Shown: positions 1 to 5,370, counted from the stretch's first letter. The stretch is 5,370 nucleotides of DNA from Euryarchaeota archaeon UBA60 (GCA_002503395.1 DARQ01000118.1:7700-13069); one strand, 5' to 3'. The notes: generated from the letters alone by a model not told the origin. Made by a program: numbers and translations.

Positions 1-1296
1 AGTGCAGTTCCAACGGTTTCTTCCGAGGCGGGAGATGACCTGAGTCTGGCCGATGTCGGTCTACGTTTGGTCTCTATGCGTAACGACACCGGCCTCGATA
101 CAAATGATGACGGTCAGGCCGATGCCTTCCGAGTCGTGGTCGTTCTCAATGCGACCGCCGAGATGGCCGATGTCAACATGGTTCTGATAGCCAGCACCGG
201 CCCGAGAACCATCGAGCAATGGGTCAATACCAGTATCGAGGGGCAGGAGAACTTCTCCATCACCATCGAGTCTTGGGAAGTCGGTCAATACAGCATGACC
301 TTGCAGATGTACGACCCGCAGAGCATGTCGATGTTGGTAAACCTTGACTTGGGCTCATATTGGTTCGAACCAGCCCTCTTCCTGCCGACCTTGCGCCTGA
401 GCCTGTCTGCTCCAGCCTATCTGCAGACCGGCGATTCATGTCAAGTGACCAGAGTTTTCAGTGATGAGGTCGGGTTCAGATATGGTATGATGGGCAGCCG
501 AACATTCACCGGAGCCCCATTCCAAGTTTTCGAAAGCGATGAAGTTCTCGATTGTGGTAATTGGCCTGCTGGCGCATATTCCCTGCGTGAGTCCTACCAG
601 AACGGCTTGGGGCAGACCAGCGAGGTCGAACTCACCTTCTCAATCCATAATCGCCCAGCTCCGGCCTTTGATCTCAGCATCGTCGGTGATGGTGATGAGA
701 CCGGCACCACCTGCAGTGTGACGCTTCAACCACAATCGACCACCGAATCCTTATCCTCGCACAACCGAGTCTGGGAGGTCATTCCCAACCAGATGATCGG
801 CAATGTTTCGAGCATTGATTGTTCGCAGTGGGCGCCGGGTATTCACAAGGTCGTGGTCACGGTAACAAATAGCGAGGAGATTTCCACCACCCGTGGCCTC
901 AATATCGTCCGCCTTCCACCTATTGTCAGCGAAGAGAATCAAACCGATAACTCGACGGTTTGGCCGACCCGCTCACTCGGTAGTGAAGTGGCACAGAATC
1001 ACAATGGCTGGTATGCCATCGGCGGTGCTTCTCTGGTGGTATTTCTGTTGACCCTGCTGATGACCAGGAAGGATGAGGATGCAGAAGGGGGCAATGATGA
1101 CGGCCAGAATCACCCATCCCCTGAGGAGATACTACTGAGCGATGGATTGGGATATGTCCCCCCAATTCTTGCCGAGCCTGACGCTGAAGGTTTACCCACC
1201 TTTACCGATGAAGAGGGCATTACGTGGCGCCGTCACGACGACGGGCAGGTCGATTGGTGGGATTACCAGAAGTTACTGTGGGTGCGCTTTGAGTGA
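1..1296 (+). CDS. Membrane-anchored surface protein with tandem Ig-like repeats and Trp-rich cytoplasmic tail (5' partial)
   Basis: The reading frame is open from the first base, so the true start lies upstream; 431 residues are visible. The TTG at position 67 is only an internal codon. From the N-terminus, residues 33-41 form an acidic loop DTNDDGQAD (D-x-N-x-D-G-x-x-D), the pattern of EF-hand/dockerin calcium sites. Two beta-rich repeats follow, each with one cysteine pair (C147/C185 and C238/C274), the second cysteine sitting in a DCxxWxxG motif. A single hydrophobic helix (about residues 337-354, WYAIGGASLVVFLLTLLM) is followed by RKDEDAE and an acidic tail ending in a cluster of tryptophans (W409, W419, W420, W427). 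Basic residues just after the helix and the long sequon-containing ectodomain imply N-outside, C-inside topology. I do not recognise a named family. The architecture resembles the large surface proteins of Poseidoniales (inference). The next gene starts 9 bases downstream, probably in the same operon. Confidence 0.85.
   Translation, partial: SAVPTVSSEAGDDLSLADVGLRLVSMRNDTGLDTNDDGQADAFRVVVVLNATAEMADVNMVLIASTGPRTIEQWVNTSIEGQENFSITIESWEVGQYSMTLQMYDPQSMSMLVNLDLGSYWFEPALFLPTLRLSLSAPAYLQTGDSCQVTRVFSDEVGFRYGMMGSRTFTGAPFQVFESDEVLDCGNWPAGAYSLRESYQNGLGQTSEVELTFSIHNRPAPAFDLSIVGDGDETGTTCSVTLQPQSTTESLSSHNRVWEVIPNQMIGNVSSIDCSQWAPGIHKVVVTVTNSEEISTTRGLNIVRLPPIVSEENQTDNSTVWPTRSLGSEVAQNHNGWYAIGGASLVVFLLTLLMTRKDEDAEGGNDDGQNHPSPEEILLSDGLGYVPPILAEPDAEGLPTFTDEEGITWRRHDDGQVDWWDYQKLLWVRFE
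421..909 (+). other. Two tandem Ig-like repeats with matched cysteine pairs (protein-level)
   Basis: Within the first gene, two stretches of about 75 residues can be laid side by side. Each starts with T-G-x-x-C (TGDSC; TGTTC). After 36-38 residues each has a second cysteine in D-C-x-x-W-x-x-G (DCGNWPAGAYS; DCSQWAPGIHK), and each ends in alternating beta-strand residues. The constant spacing suggests one disulfide per domain and a duplication within the gene. Disulfides would agree with an extracellular location. The domain type (Ig-like/PKD-like) is inferred from the beta pattern and not from a family match. Confidence 0.6.
1009..1062 (+). other. Transmembrane helix of the surface protein
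   Basis: Eighteen mostly hydrophobic residues (WYAIGGASLVVFLLTLLM) come near the C-terminus and are followed directly by T-R-K and an acidic segment. It is the only hydrophobic stretch of this length in the visible protein, so it is taken as a single C-terminal anchor with the tail in the cytoplasm. Confidence 0.85.
1207..1293 (+). other. Trp-rich C-terminal cytoplasmic motif
   Basis: The last 29 residues contain the spaced aromatic pattern G-I-T-W-R-R-H-D-D-G-Q-V-D-W-W-D followed by LLWVRFE. From memory, similar G-x-x-W-x-x-x-x-x-G-x-x-x-W-W-D endings occur on many Poseidoniales membrane and surface proteins, where they look like a small WW-like beta fold. What it binds is unknown to me. 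It is the best taxonomic hint in the window. Confidence 0.55.
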
Positions 1297-1305
1297 GATG
1301 GTCAA

Positions 1306-2178
1306 ATGGAACTGATACAATACATCGAGAATAATCCACTTATGGTGGGACTACTATCTGCGCTGGTATTTCTCATTATTTTTTCGTATATCATCTGGCG
1401 CCAGAACGTCGGCTGGAAAAAGGCCCGCTTCGACCGAGAATGGGTCGATGATTGTGCCCAGATACCGCACTTTGAGATGGGCGAAGACGGCCGCAGTTTC
1501 ACCCTCCACAATTGCCGTGATTTCACCTGGCGAACGACCAAGGACAAAGACCAGCATTGGGAATCGTTTTCCGCCAGTATCGATGACCTGGTCGACATTT
1601 GGTTCGTTCTCGACCATTTCCACAGTATTCGCGGCATGGCACACACGATGCTGACCTATGAGTTCACCGATAATCGCTACATCACGGCCTCCTTTGAGGC
1701 GCGACGTGAAGTCGGTGAAAGATTCCACCCGTGGACCGGATTGTGGCGGGCTTTTGAGTTGTATCTGGTGTGGGGCAGCGAGAGAGACTTAATCGGCCTG
1801 CGCACCAATGGTCGCGGCAATGATGTCTACCTCTATCCGACCGTGGTCGAGCCTCACAAGCGCGAAGGAATGTTGCTGCGGATGATTGCGCGAACCAATG
1901 AATTGGCCGAGAAACCCGAGTTTTACAATACCCTCACCAAGACCTGCACCACCGCCATCATCAGGGAGATAAATACCGTGACCCCGGGCCGATTACCGCT
2001 CTCTTGGCGGGCTTTAGTGCCTGGATATATCGACCATCTCGCCCTGCGTCGCGGCATGCTGGTCGATAAGGGTGGATTGGAGAAGACCAAGGCTGCGGCG
2101 GCGATTTCCGAAAAGGCACAAGCGGCTGGCTTGGGAAACCGGGGTACGGATGAATATTCACAGGCGATTCGTCAGTAG
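1306..2178 (+). CDS. Membrane-bound DUF4105 / Lnb N-terminal domain-like protein
   Basis: This 290-residue protein has one hydrophobic helix at residues 13-31 and then a soluble domain that I recognise as DUF4105 (related to the N-terminal domain of the lipoprotein transacylase Lnb). Family hallmarks are visible in order: a TLHNCRDFTWRT segment (66-77), AHTMLTYEF (112-120), SFEARREVGE (129-138), GLWRAFELYLVWGSERDLIGLRTN (145-168), VYLYP (174-178), ELAEKPEFYNTLT (199-211) and CTT (214-216). H113 and C214 are the likely catalytic pair. The usual Asn before the cysteine is Thr213 here. The last 35 or so residues are Ala/Lys-rich and not part of the domain. No reaction can be assigned: Lnb moves an acyl chain within lipoproteins, but most DUF4105 proteins are uncharacterised. 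Start ATG: 9 bases after the upstream stop and in the same frame, with only a weak ribosome site (GAGTGAGATGG). The 3' end overlaps the convergent kinase gene by 7 bp. Confidence 0.85.
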   Translation: MELIQYIENNPLMVGLLSALVFLIIFSYIIWRQNVGWKKARFDREWVDDCAQIPHFEMGEDGRSFTLHNCRDFTWRTTKDKDQHWESFSASIDDLVDIWFVLDHFHSIRGMAHTMLTYEFTDNRYITASFEARREVGERFHPWTGLWRAFELYLVWGSERDLIGLRTNGRGNDVYLYPTVVEPHKREGMLLRMIARTNELAEKPEFYNTLTKTCTTAIIREINTVTPGRLPLSWRALVPGYIDHLALRRGMLVDKGGLEKTKAAAAISEKAQAAGLGNRGTDEYSQAIRQ

Positions 2179-2807
2179 AAGATCATCACCAATAACCGTC
2201 CGGAAGAATTGGATGAGAAAGAAATCTCGGGATTGTCTACGGTTGCTCGATTGTGCAGACCACGGGTAGAGAATGACAGCCGCTCAGATTCGACCTCGTA
2301 TTCAAATCCACACAGGTTCAACTCTTCAATATCACCGCCGAGGGCGAAAAGCGACACCTGTTGGCCATTTCGTGCCTCGATTATGGCACCCGGGTCGAGC
2401 AAGGTTGCGGTGCAATCCTCAAAGTGCAGTTTCACTGCTAGTTCTGCGGGCGCTTCGAGCAGAGCGGCAAAAGTGCCGAGTATGTGGTCTGTGCGCCCAC
2501 TGGCGACACCGATGACATCGACTTCAGAAGCGCCGGCCTCGCCACACCAGTTCAGCGCCTTGACCAAGTCGGAATTCACTTGCTCACAAACCTCGATGAC
2601 GCGCGCCCCGGGATGGCACGCGATTACGTCGCTATCGGCCGAATCGAGGTCACCGATCACAACTGTGGCCGCGACCTTGTTCAGCGCTAATTCAGCGGCG
2701 CCGCCATCGACCGCGATGATATGAAGAGCGGCTTCAGCAAGCGGTCGCCAAATCACCGGATTCGGCCACTCTCCGGCCGCCGCAATCAGCCATCTCTGCT
2801 CGCTCAC
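2172..2807 (-). CDS. thiN: Thiamine pyrophosphokinase (EC 2.7.6.2)
   Basis: The enzyme transfers diphosphate from ATP to thiamine, giving thiamine diphosphate in the cytoplasm; it serves thiamine salvage. The 211-residue length is normal for the short prokaryotic form. The N-terminal alpha/beta catalytic domain shows the expected motifs: VDGGA (33-37), IGDLDS (51-56), NSDLVKAL (78-85, the T-D-x-x-K-A site) and GVASGRTDH (100-108, normally G-x-x-G-G-R-x-D-H, here with Ser103 for the first Gly of the pair). The C-terminal beta domain that binds thiamine ends with GLHNRAT (183-189) and SGRLLVMI (202-209). The start is GTG; an in-frame stop lies about 55 bases upstream with no ATG between, so no other start is likely. 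A purine-rich AGGGTGAG overlaps the start, so it may be translated from a leaderless message. The symbol follows the bacterial name; in archaea 'ThiN' is also used for an unrelated thiamine phosphate synthase domain. Confidence 0.92.
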   Translation of the reverse strand: MSEQRWLIAAAGEWPNPVIWRPLAEAALHIIAVDGGAAELALNKVAATVVIGDLDSADSDVIACHPGARVIEVCEQVNSDLVKALNWCGEAGASEVDVIGVASGRTDHILGTFAALLEAPAELAVKLHFEDCTATLLDPGAIIEARNGQQVSLFALGGDIEELNLCGFEYEVESERLSFSTRGLHNRATVDNPEISFSSNSSGRLLVMIFY

Positions 2808-2864
2808 CCTCGCCGCTGGGCCGCGACTGATTATCTGCTCATCGCCAAACCCATCTCGATTTCA

Positions 2865-2889
2865 CGCCGGGCGCCTACGGCGTCCGGCG
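2865..2889. other. GC-rich inverted repeat, 11-bp stem with 3-base loop
   Basis: CGCCGGGCGCC pairs with GGCGTCCGGCG around a TAC loop. Ten of eleven positions are Watson-Crick and one is G/T (2871 with 2883), so the plus-strand RNA could form a complete 11-bp stem while the minus-strand RNA would have one C/A mismatch. It is centred between the divergent starts. A nearby imperfect copy of the left arm, GGCGGGCGC (2886-2894, 8/9 against GCCGGGCGC at 2866-2874), lies exactly 20 bp downstream. It could be an operator, a 5' leader hairpin, or a terminator followed by TTTT at 2901-2904. No plus-strand gene ends nearby, which weakens the terminator reading. Confidence 0.6.
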
Positions 2890-2907
2890 GGCGCGAAGCG
2901 TTTTGAA

Positions 2908-2915
2908 GGGGTGAT
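2908..2915 (+). promoter_or_regulatory. Possible Shine-Dalgarno sequence of the FG-GAP gene
   Basis: GGGGTGAT is close to the ideal archaeal GGAGGTGAT, but it ends 14 bases before the ATG at 2930, longer than the usual 5-9. It may therefore be fortuitous, or the message may be leaderless. It directly precedes a start-stop run, GTG ATG ATG TGA (2911-2922), in another frame. Confidence 0.3.
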
Positions 2916-2929
2916 GATGTGAGCACGCC

Positions 2930-3016
2930 ATGTCGGGCTCGAAAATGGCGCTGAAGCATTTTCATTCGCTCGGCCTGACGCTGTTGATGATGCTCTCTCT
3001 CGCGGCCCCATTTGCC
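2930..3016 (+). other. Signal peptide of the FG-GAP protein
   Basis: Two lysines (K5, K9) precede a hydrophobic core at residues 14-26, followed by small residues (SLAAPFA). Cleavage after A25 (S-L-A) or slightly later is plausible. There is no cysteine near the site, so a lipoprotein is unlikely. Confidence 0.8.
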
Positions 3017-5370
3017 GACTTCTCCACCACCCCATCTCTCGGCGATGAGGTCGACGATATCGGCCCGCGCATGTCGACGGTCGGTTTTGGCAGCGGTGCT
3101 GGAAGACAATACCTGCACGGCACTCAGATTATCAACGGAATTACTTGGGATGTCAACCCGCAAACCGCGCTCGAGCGCCACGCATGGGTGCAGTTGCACG
3201 GAAGTTCGCCTGACGACCTCGCCGATAAGGAAGAGTTGGCGCTGACCGTTGATGCATTTGGACAGATTCATGCCTGCTGGAGACAGCACGACAATGCGTC
3301 ATCGACCAATTATTCGCTTTGGTCAGCAACCTATGACGACGATGGTTTGGTCGAAAAGATTAGGGTTTCGGATTCGCGTAATCCAGGAATCTCCTGTGAC
3401 CTTGCCATCGATTTGCGCGGTGACCAAAGGATGGCGTGGATCAACGGCGATGATAATTCGATTTCGATTGGCCGTCAGGTCTCGCCTAGTTATATCAATA
3501 GCGAGCGCACTTTTCACAACCGCACCGTGATGAATGATCAAGATGCTGATTCATTGCAAATCGTCATCGATGATGATGCGAAGGAATACATTTTGTGGCG
3601 AAACTCCACCACCAACAAATTGTGGATGACTAATTACACCAGTTCATATTGGACCACCTGGCAGGTTATCGACCGGCCGATTGGCAAAGAATTCAGAGCC
3701 GCAATGGACGATTCAGGACTCATTAGTGTGGTTTACCTAGACCTGTTGAGCGAAGAGATTCGCCTGATTGAGTTCACCTCAGCCGACGATATTTCCCTGA
3801 GTGTCCTGGAACAGGGCGAATCAGCCGGCTCCTCGATTGCTGTCGCCCAAGATCCGAATGGCAATGAACAGGTTCTCTACACCCTGGAAAACAATAGCGG
3901 AACTGTGCGCTTGCTGAGAAATCTTGCGGGGAAGGATACCGGGAGAATCGACACCACGCCGCGATGGACAACCCCAACCATCGCTCAAGGTGACATGGCA
4001 ATGCAAGTAATCTCCGACGCCGATATCAACGGCGATGGGTATAGTGACCTTATCTGGTCCGAGCCGATGGCTGATGTGGGTGGGAATGAAACTGGTCTGG
4101 TATCGATTCATCTCGGTGCTGAGAATGGCTTGAGTGATATCGCAGATATAGTGCTGAACGGAACTTTTGATGGCGAGCATTTTGGTCATGGTCTGGCAGT
4201 TTGCGATGTCGATGGTGACGGCTATGATGACCTGGCAATAGGGCGGCCTGGGGCTGGAACCTCCAATACCGGAGCAGTTGTGTTGTATTCGGGAACTACT
4301 GCTGGATTAGCCGCCAACCCATCGTGGAATTACTATGGCCGAGGCCATGATGACCAGGCCGGATGGGCCATCGAGTGTGCTGGAAATACCAACGCCGACG
4401 GATACGAAGACCTGCTGGTCTCATCGCGCGGAGCCAATACCTCTTCGAGTGGTGGCGGTGGTGTTGGCGCCGAGTATTTTGGTATCGTTGACTTATTCTT
4501 CGGCTCCATGAGTGGTCTGGCATCAAGTCCCGATTGGTCGAGGAATGGAACCACATTGGATTCACACTTCGGTACGACTATGGCTGGGCAAGCCGATTTC
4601 AACGGTGATGGTTACGATGATTTCGCAATCTCAGCTACCGGTACGATGGATGAATATTTCGGCTTTTCTGAAGTTTTGCTTTGGGCCGGAGCGGAATATG
4701 GCCCAACCGCAGAACCTGAGCGCAAAATCATCTCAATAGCACAGGGTCGACTATTCGGTTTCAGTTTGGCATGGAGCGATGTGAACGGTGACGGTAATGA
4801 TGATTTGGCGATTGGGGAGCCCTTTAACTCGAGTAAGAATTACCAATCAGGAAAGGTGTGGTTATTCCACGGGGTTTCCGATTCCAATGTGACCACCAGT
4901 CCGGCTTGGAGTCTTTCTCCAACCCAGAGCAACGCCTTGACCGGGGTCGCGCTCAGTGCCGCTGGAGATGTAAACGAAGACGGCTATGAGGACCTCATAA
5001 TCACCATGGGGGGCATCGGCAGTAAGGGTGGCAACGTCGAGTTATGGTTGGGTTCGGCGTCCGGCTTGGAAGACTCTGGCCAATTGATTGCATCGGGTGG
5101 CCCGGGTGAGAGAAATGGCTGGTCACTGGCTACCGGAGGCGACCTGAACGGCGATGGAATGTCCGAAATAGTATTCAGTCACCGTCAAGTCGTGAATGCA
5201 AGCGTCTGGAATGCCAGCCTTTCGCTTGTTTCCGAACAGGATTGGGAATCCATCGATATCCAAGTTGGCGGGATAATTCAAGACGCTGACCTTGGGGTTG
5301 GCCCCGACGGCGAATCATATATTCTCATCACCAATCAATCCGCTGGCCTTACCTCGACAATTCTGATGCG
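2930..5370 (+). CDS. Secreted beta-propeller protein with BNR-like and FG-GAP repeats (3' partial)
   Basis: The frame is open from the ATG at 2930 to the window end: 813 complete residues, stop not seen. Residues 1 to about 29 form a signal peptide (K5, K9; hydrophobic core LGLTLLMMLSLAA; cleavage probably near residues 25-29, no lipobox). Residues about 102-321 hold five sheet repeats of the BNR-like form (IAVAQDPNGNEQVLY, FRAAMDDSGLISVVYLD). Residues 363-746 carry seven FG-GAP repeats with calcium loops D-x-N-G-D-G-x-x-D spaced 58-70 residues, the number expected for one seven-bladed propeller of the integrin-alpha type. Near residue 785 a further BNR-like sheet appears to start. Such proteins are extracellular; FG-GAP domains usually bind ligands or calcium, but the partner cannot be told here. 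An in-frame TGA at 2915 limits the start; ATG 2945 (M6) is an equally good alternative and keeps the signal peptide. It diverges from the kinase gene. An anchor or sorting domain may lie past the window edge. Confidence 0.9.
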   Translation, partial: MSGSKMALKHFHSLGLTLLMMLSLAAPFADFSTTPSLGDEVDDIGPRMSTVGFGSGAGRQYLHGTQIINGITWDVNPQTALERHAWVQLHGSSPDDLADKEELALTVDAFGQIHACWRQHDNASSTNYSLWSATYDDDGLVEKIRVSDSRNPGISCDLAIDLRGDQRMAWINGDDNSISIGRQVSPSYINSERTFHNRTVMNDQDADSLQIVIDDDAKEYILWRNSTTNKLWMTNYTSSYWTTWQVIDRPIGKEFRAAMDDSGLISVVYLDLLSEEIRLIEFTSADDISLSVLEQGESAGSSIAVAQDPNGNEQVLYTLENNSGTVRLLRNLAGKDTGRIDTTPRWTTPTIAQGDMAMQVISDADINGDGYSDLIWSEPMADVGGNETGLVSIHLGAENGLSDIADIVLNGTFDGEHFGHGLAVCDVDGDGYDDLAIGRPGAGTSNTGAVVLYSGTTAGLAANPSWNYYGRGHDDQAGWAIECAGNTNADGYEDLLVSSRGANTSSSGGGGVGAEYFGIVDLFFGSMSGLASSPDWSRNGTTLDSHFGTTMAGQADFNGDGYDDFAISATGTMDEYFGFSEVLLWAGAEYGPTAEPERKIISIAQGRLFGFSLAWSDVNGDGNDDLAIGEPFNSSKNYQSGKVWLFHGVSDSNVTTSPAWSLSPTQSNALTGVALSAAGDVNEDGYEDLIITMGGIGSKGGNVELWLGSASGLEDSGQLIASGGPGERNGWSLATGGDLNGDGMSEIVFSHRQVVNASVWNASLSLVSEQDWESIDIQVGGIIQDADLGVGPDGESYILITNQSAGLTSTILM
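3233..3892 (+). other. Five BNR-like sheet repeats (protein-level)
   Basis: Five copies of a loose pattern (hydrophobic-Ala-hydrophobic-Asp-x-x-Gly-x-x-hydrophobic-x-Trp/Tyr) begin near residues 103, 158, 210, 256 and 302: ELALTVDAFGQIHACW, CDLAIDLRGDQRMAW, LQIVIDDDAKEYILW, FRAAMDDSGLISVVY and SSIAVAQDPNGNEQVLY. The spacing is 46-54 residues. The pattern is that of blades in BNR/sialidase-like propellers. The first two carry one cysteine each (C116, C156). Because five is below the usual six to eight blades, one or two diverged blades may lie at residues 33-100. Confidence 0.55.
4016..5167 (+). other. Seven FG-GAP calcium-loop repeats (protein-level)
   Basis: The loops start at residues 365 (DINGDGYSD), 426 (DVDGDGYDD), 486 (NTNADGYED), 556 (DFNGDGYDD), 617 (DVNGDGNDD), 680 (DVNEDGYED) and 738 (DLNGDGMSE). 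From the second on, each is preceded by an FG/AG/TG/NG turn such as HFGHGLAV, SHFGTTMAG, RLFGFSLAW and RNGWSLATG, and most are followed by the usual D-L/F-x-I strand. The third loop has lost its first Asp and a Gly, and the last ends in Glu; the others keep all calcium ligands. Seven copies close a standard propeller. Confidence 0.9.

Larger units (their letters stand above)
2808..2929. promoter_or_regulatory. Divergent intergenic region between kinase and FG-GAP gene
   Basis: These 122 bp separate the two divergent starts and must hold both promoters. The best archaeal TATA-like candidates are weak: GATAATC read on the minus strand (around 2829-2835), about 25 bases before the kinase GTG, and GTTTTGAA (2900-2907) on the plus strand, about 25 bases before the ATG at 2930. 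Both distances would fit leaderless transcripts starting at or next to the start codon. The region between them is very GC-rich and carries a hairpin. No thiamine (THI-box) riboswitch motif such as CTGAGA was found on either strand. Confidence 0.4.

Noticed and set aside
97..123. Dockerin domain
   Set aside because: Only one D-x-N-x-D-G-x-x-D loop is present, without the duplicated 22-residue segment that defines a dockerin.
1302..1728. Two minus-strand reading frames of 114 and 124 residues
   Set aside because: Both lie antisense to the DUF4105 gene, whose family motifs are clear in the plus-strand frame.
2209..2724. 171-residue plus-strand reading frame opposite the kinase gene
   Set aside because: It is the antisense shadow of a clear thiamine pyrophosphokinase; its product is low-complexity Ser/Ala/Pro-rich with no domain pattern.
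2865..2904. Intrinsic terminator (hairpin plus TTTT)
   Set aside because: The T-run is only four long and begins 12 bases after the stem, and no plus-strand gene ends within 650 bases upstream.
2808..2929. Thiamine diphosphate riboswitch upstream of the kinase
   Set aside because: The conserved THI-box elements, such as CTGAGA, were not found on the minus strand, and the space is short.
2831..3289. 152-residue minus-strand reading frame over the intergenic region and the 5' end of the FG-GAP gene
   Set aside because: It would cover the divergent promoter region and run antisense to the signal peptide; its composition (Arg/His/Gln-rich) is typical of a shadow frame.
3821..4602. Several minus-strand reading frames of 62-122 residues opposite the FG-GAP repeats
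   Set aside because: They are shadows of the repetitive Asp/Gly codons, and the plus frame remains open throughout with FG-GAP motifs.
4016..5167. DNA tandem repeat or CRISPR-like array
   Set aside because: The periodicity of about 180 bases comes from protein-level FG-GAP motifs; the nucleotides differ between copies and there are no spacers.

Overview
The window looks like a piece of a Marine Group II / Poseidoniales-type euryarchaeal genome (phylum Thermoplasmatota). This is inferred from gene content: large secreted or membrane-anchored surface proteins, a single-pass surface protein ending in a short tryptophan-rich cytoplasmic tail (EGITWRRHDDGQVDWWD...), a long FG-GAP propeller protein, and dense gene packing without ribosomal or mobile elements. 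No rRNA or other marker is present, so the assignment is moderately confident only.

Layout. (1) Positions 1-1296, plus strand: 3' part of a gene for a membrane-anchored extracellular protein with an EF-hand-like acidic loop, two tandem Cys-paired Ig-like repeats, one transmembrane helix and a Trp-rich tail. (2) Positions 1306-2178, plus strand, nine bases further on and in the same frame: a 290-residue protein with one N-terminal membrane helix and a DUF4105 / Lnb-like domain, probably a thiol enzyme. (3) Positions 2172-2807, minus strand, overlapping gene 2 tail-to-tail by 7 bp: thiamine pyrophosphokinase, 211 residues, GTG start. (4) Positions 2808-2929: a 122-bp divergent intergenic region with an 11-bp GC-rich hairpin/palindrome midway between the two starts. 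(5) Positions 2930-5370, plus strand: a very long gene open at the 3' edge. It encodes a secreted protein with five BNR-like sheets, then seven FG-GAP calcium-loop repeats about 60 residues apart, then the apparent start of another sheet.

How they fit together. Genes 1 and 2 look like a two-gene transcription unit (surface protein plus membrane-bound DUF4105 enzyme). The kinase makes thiamine diphosphate in the cytoplasm and is functionally unrelated to its neighbours. Gene 5 is a cell-surface or secreted adhesion/binding protein, divergent from the kinase. The sequence does not link the surface proteins to a substrate. No CRISPR array, tRNA, rRNA, insertion sequence or known riboswitch was seen. 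The least expected items are the archaeal DUF4105 protein with an altered Asn-Cys motif and a membrane topology opposite to expectation, and the palindrome in the divergent promoter region.
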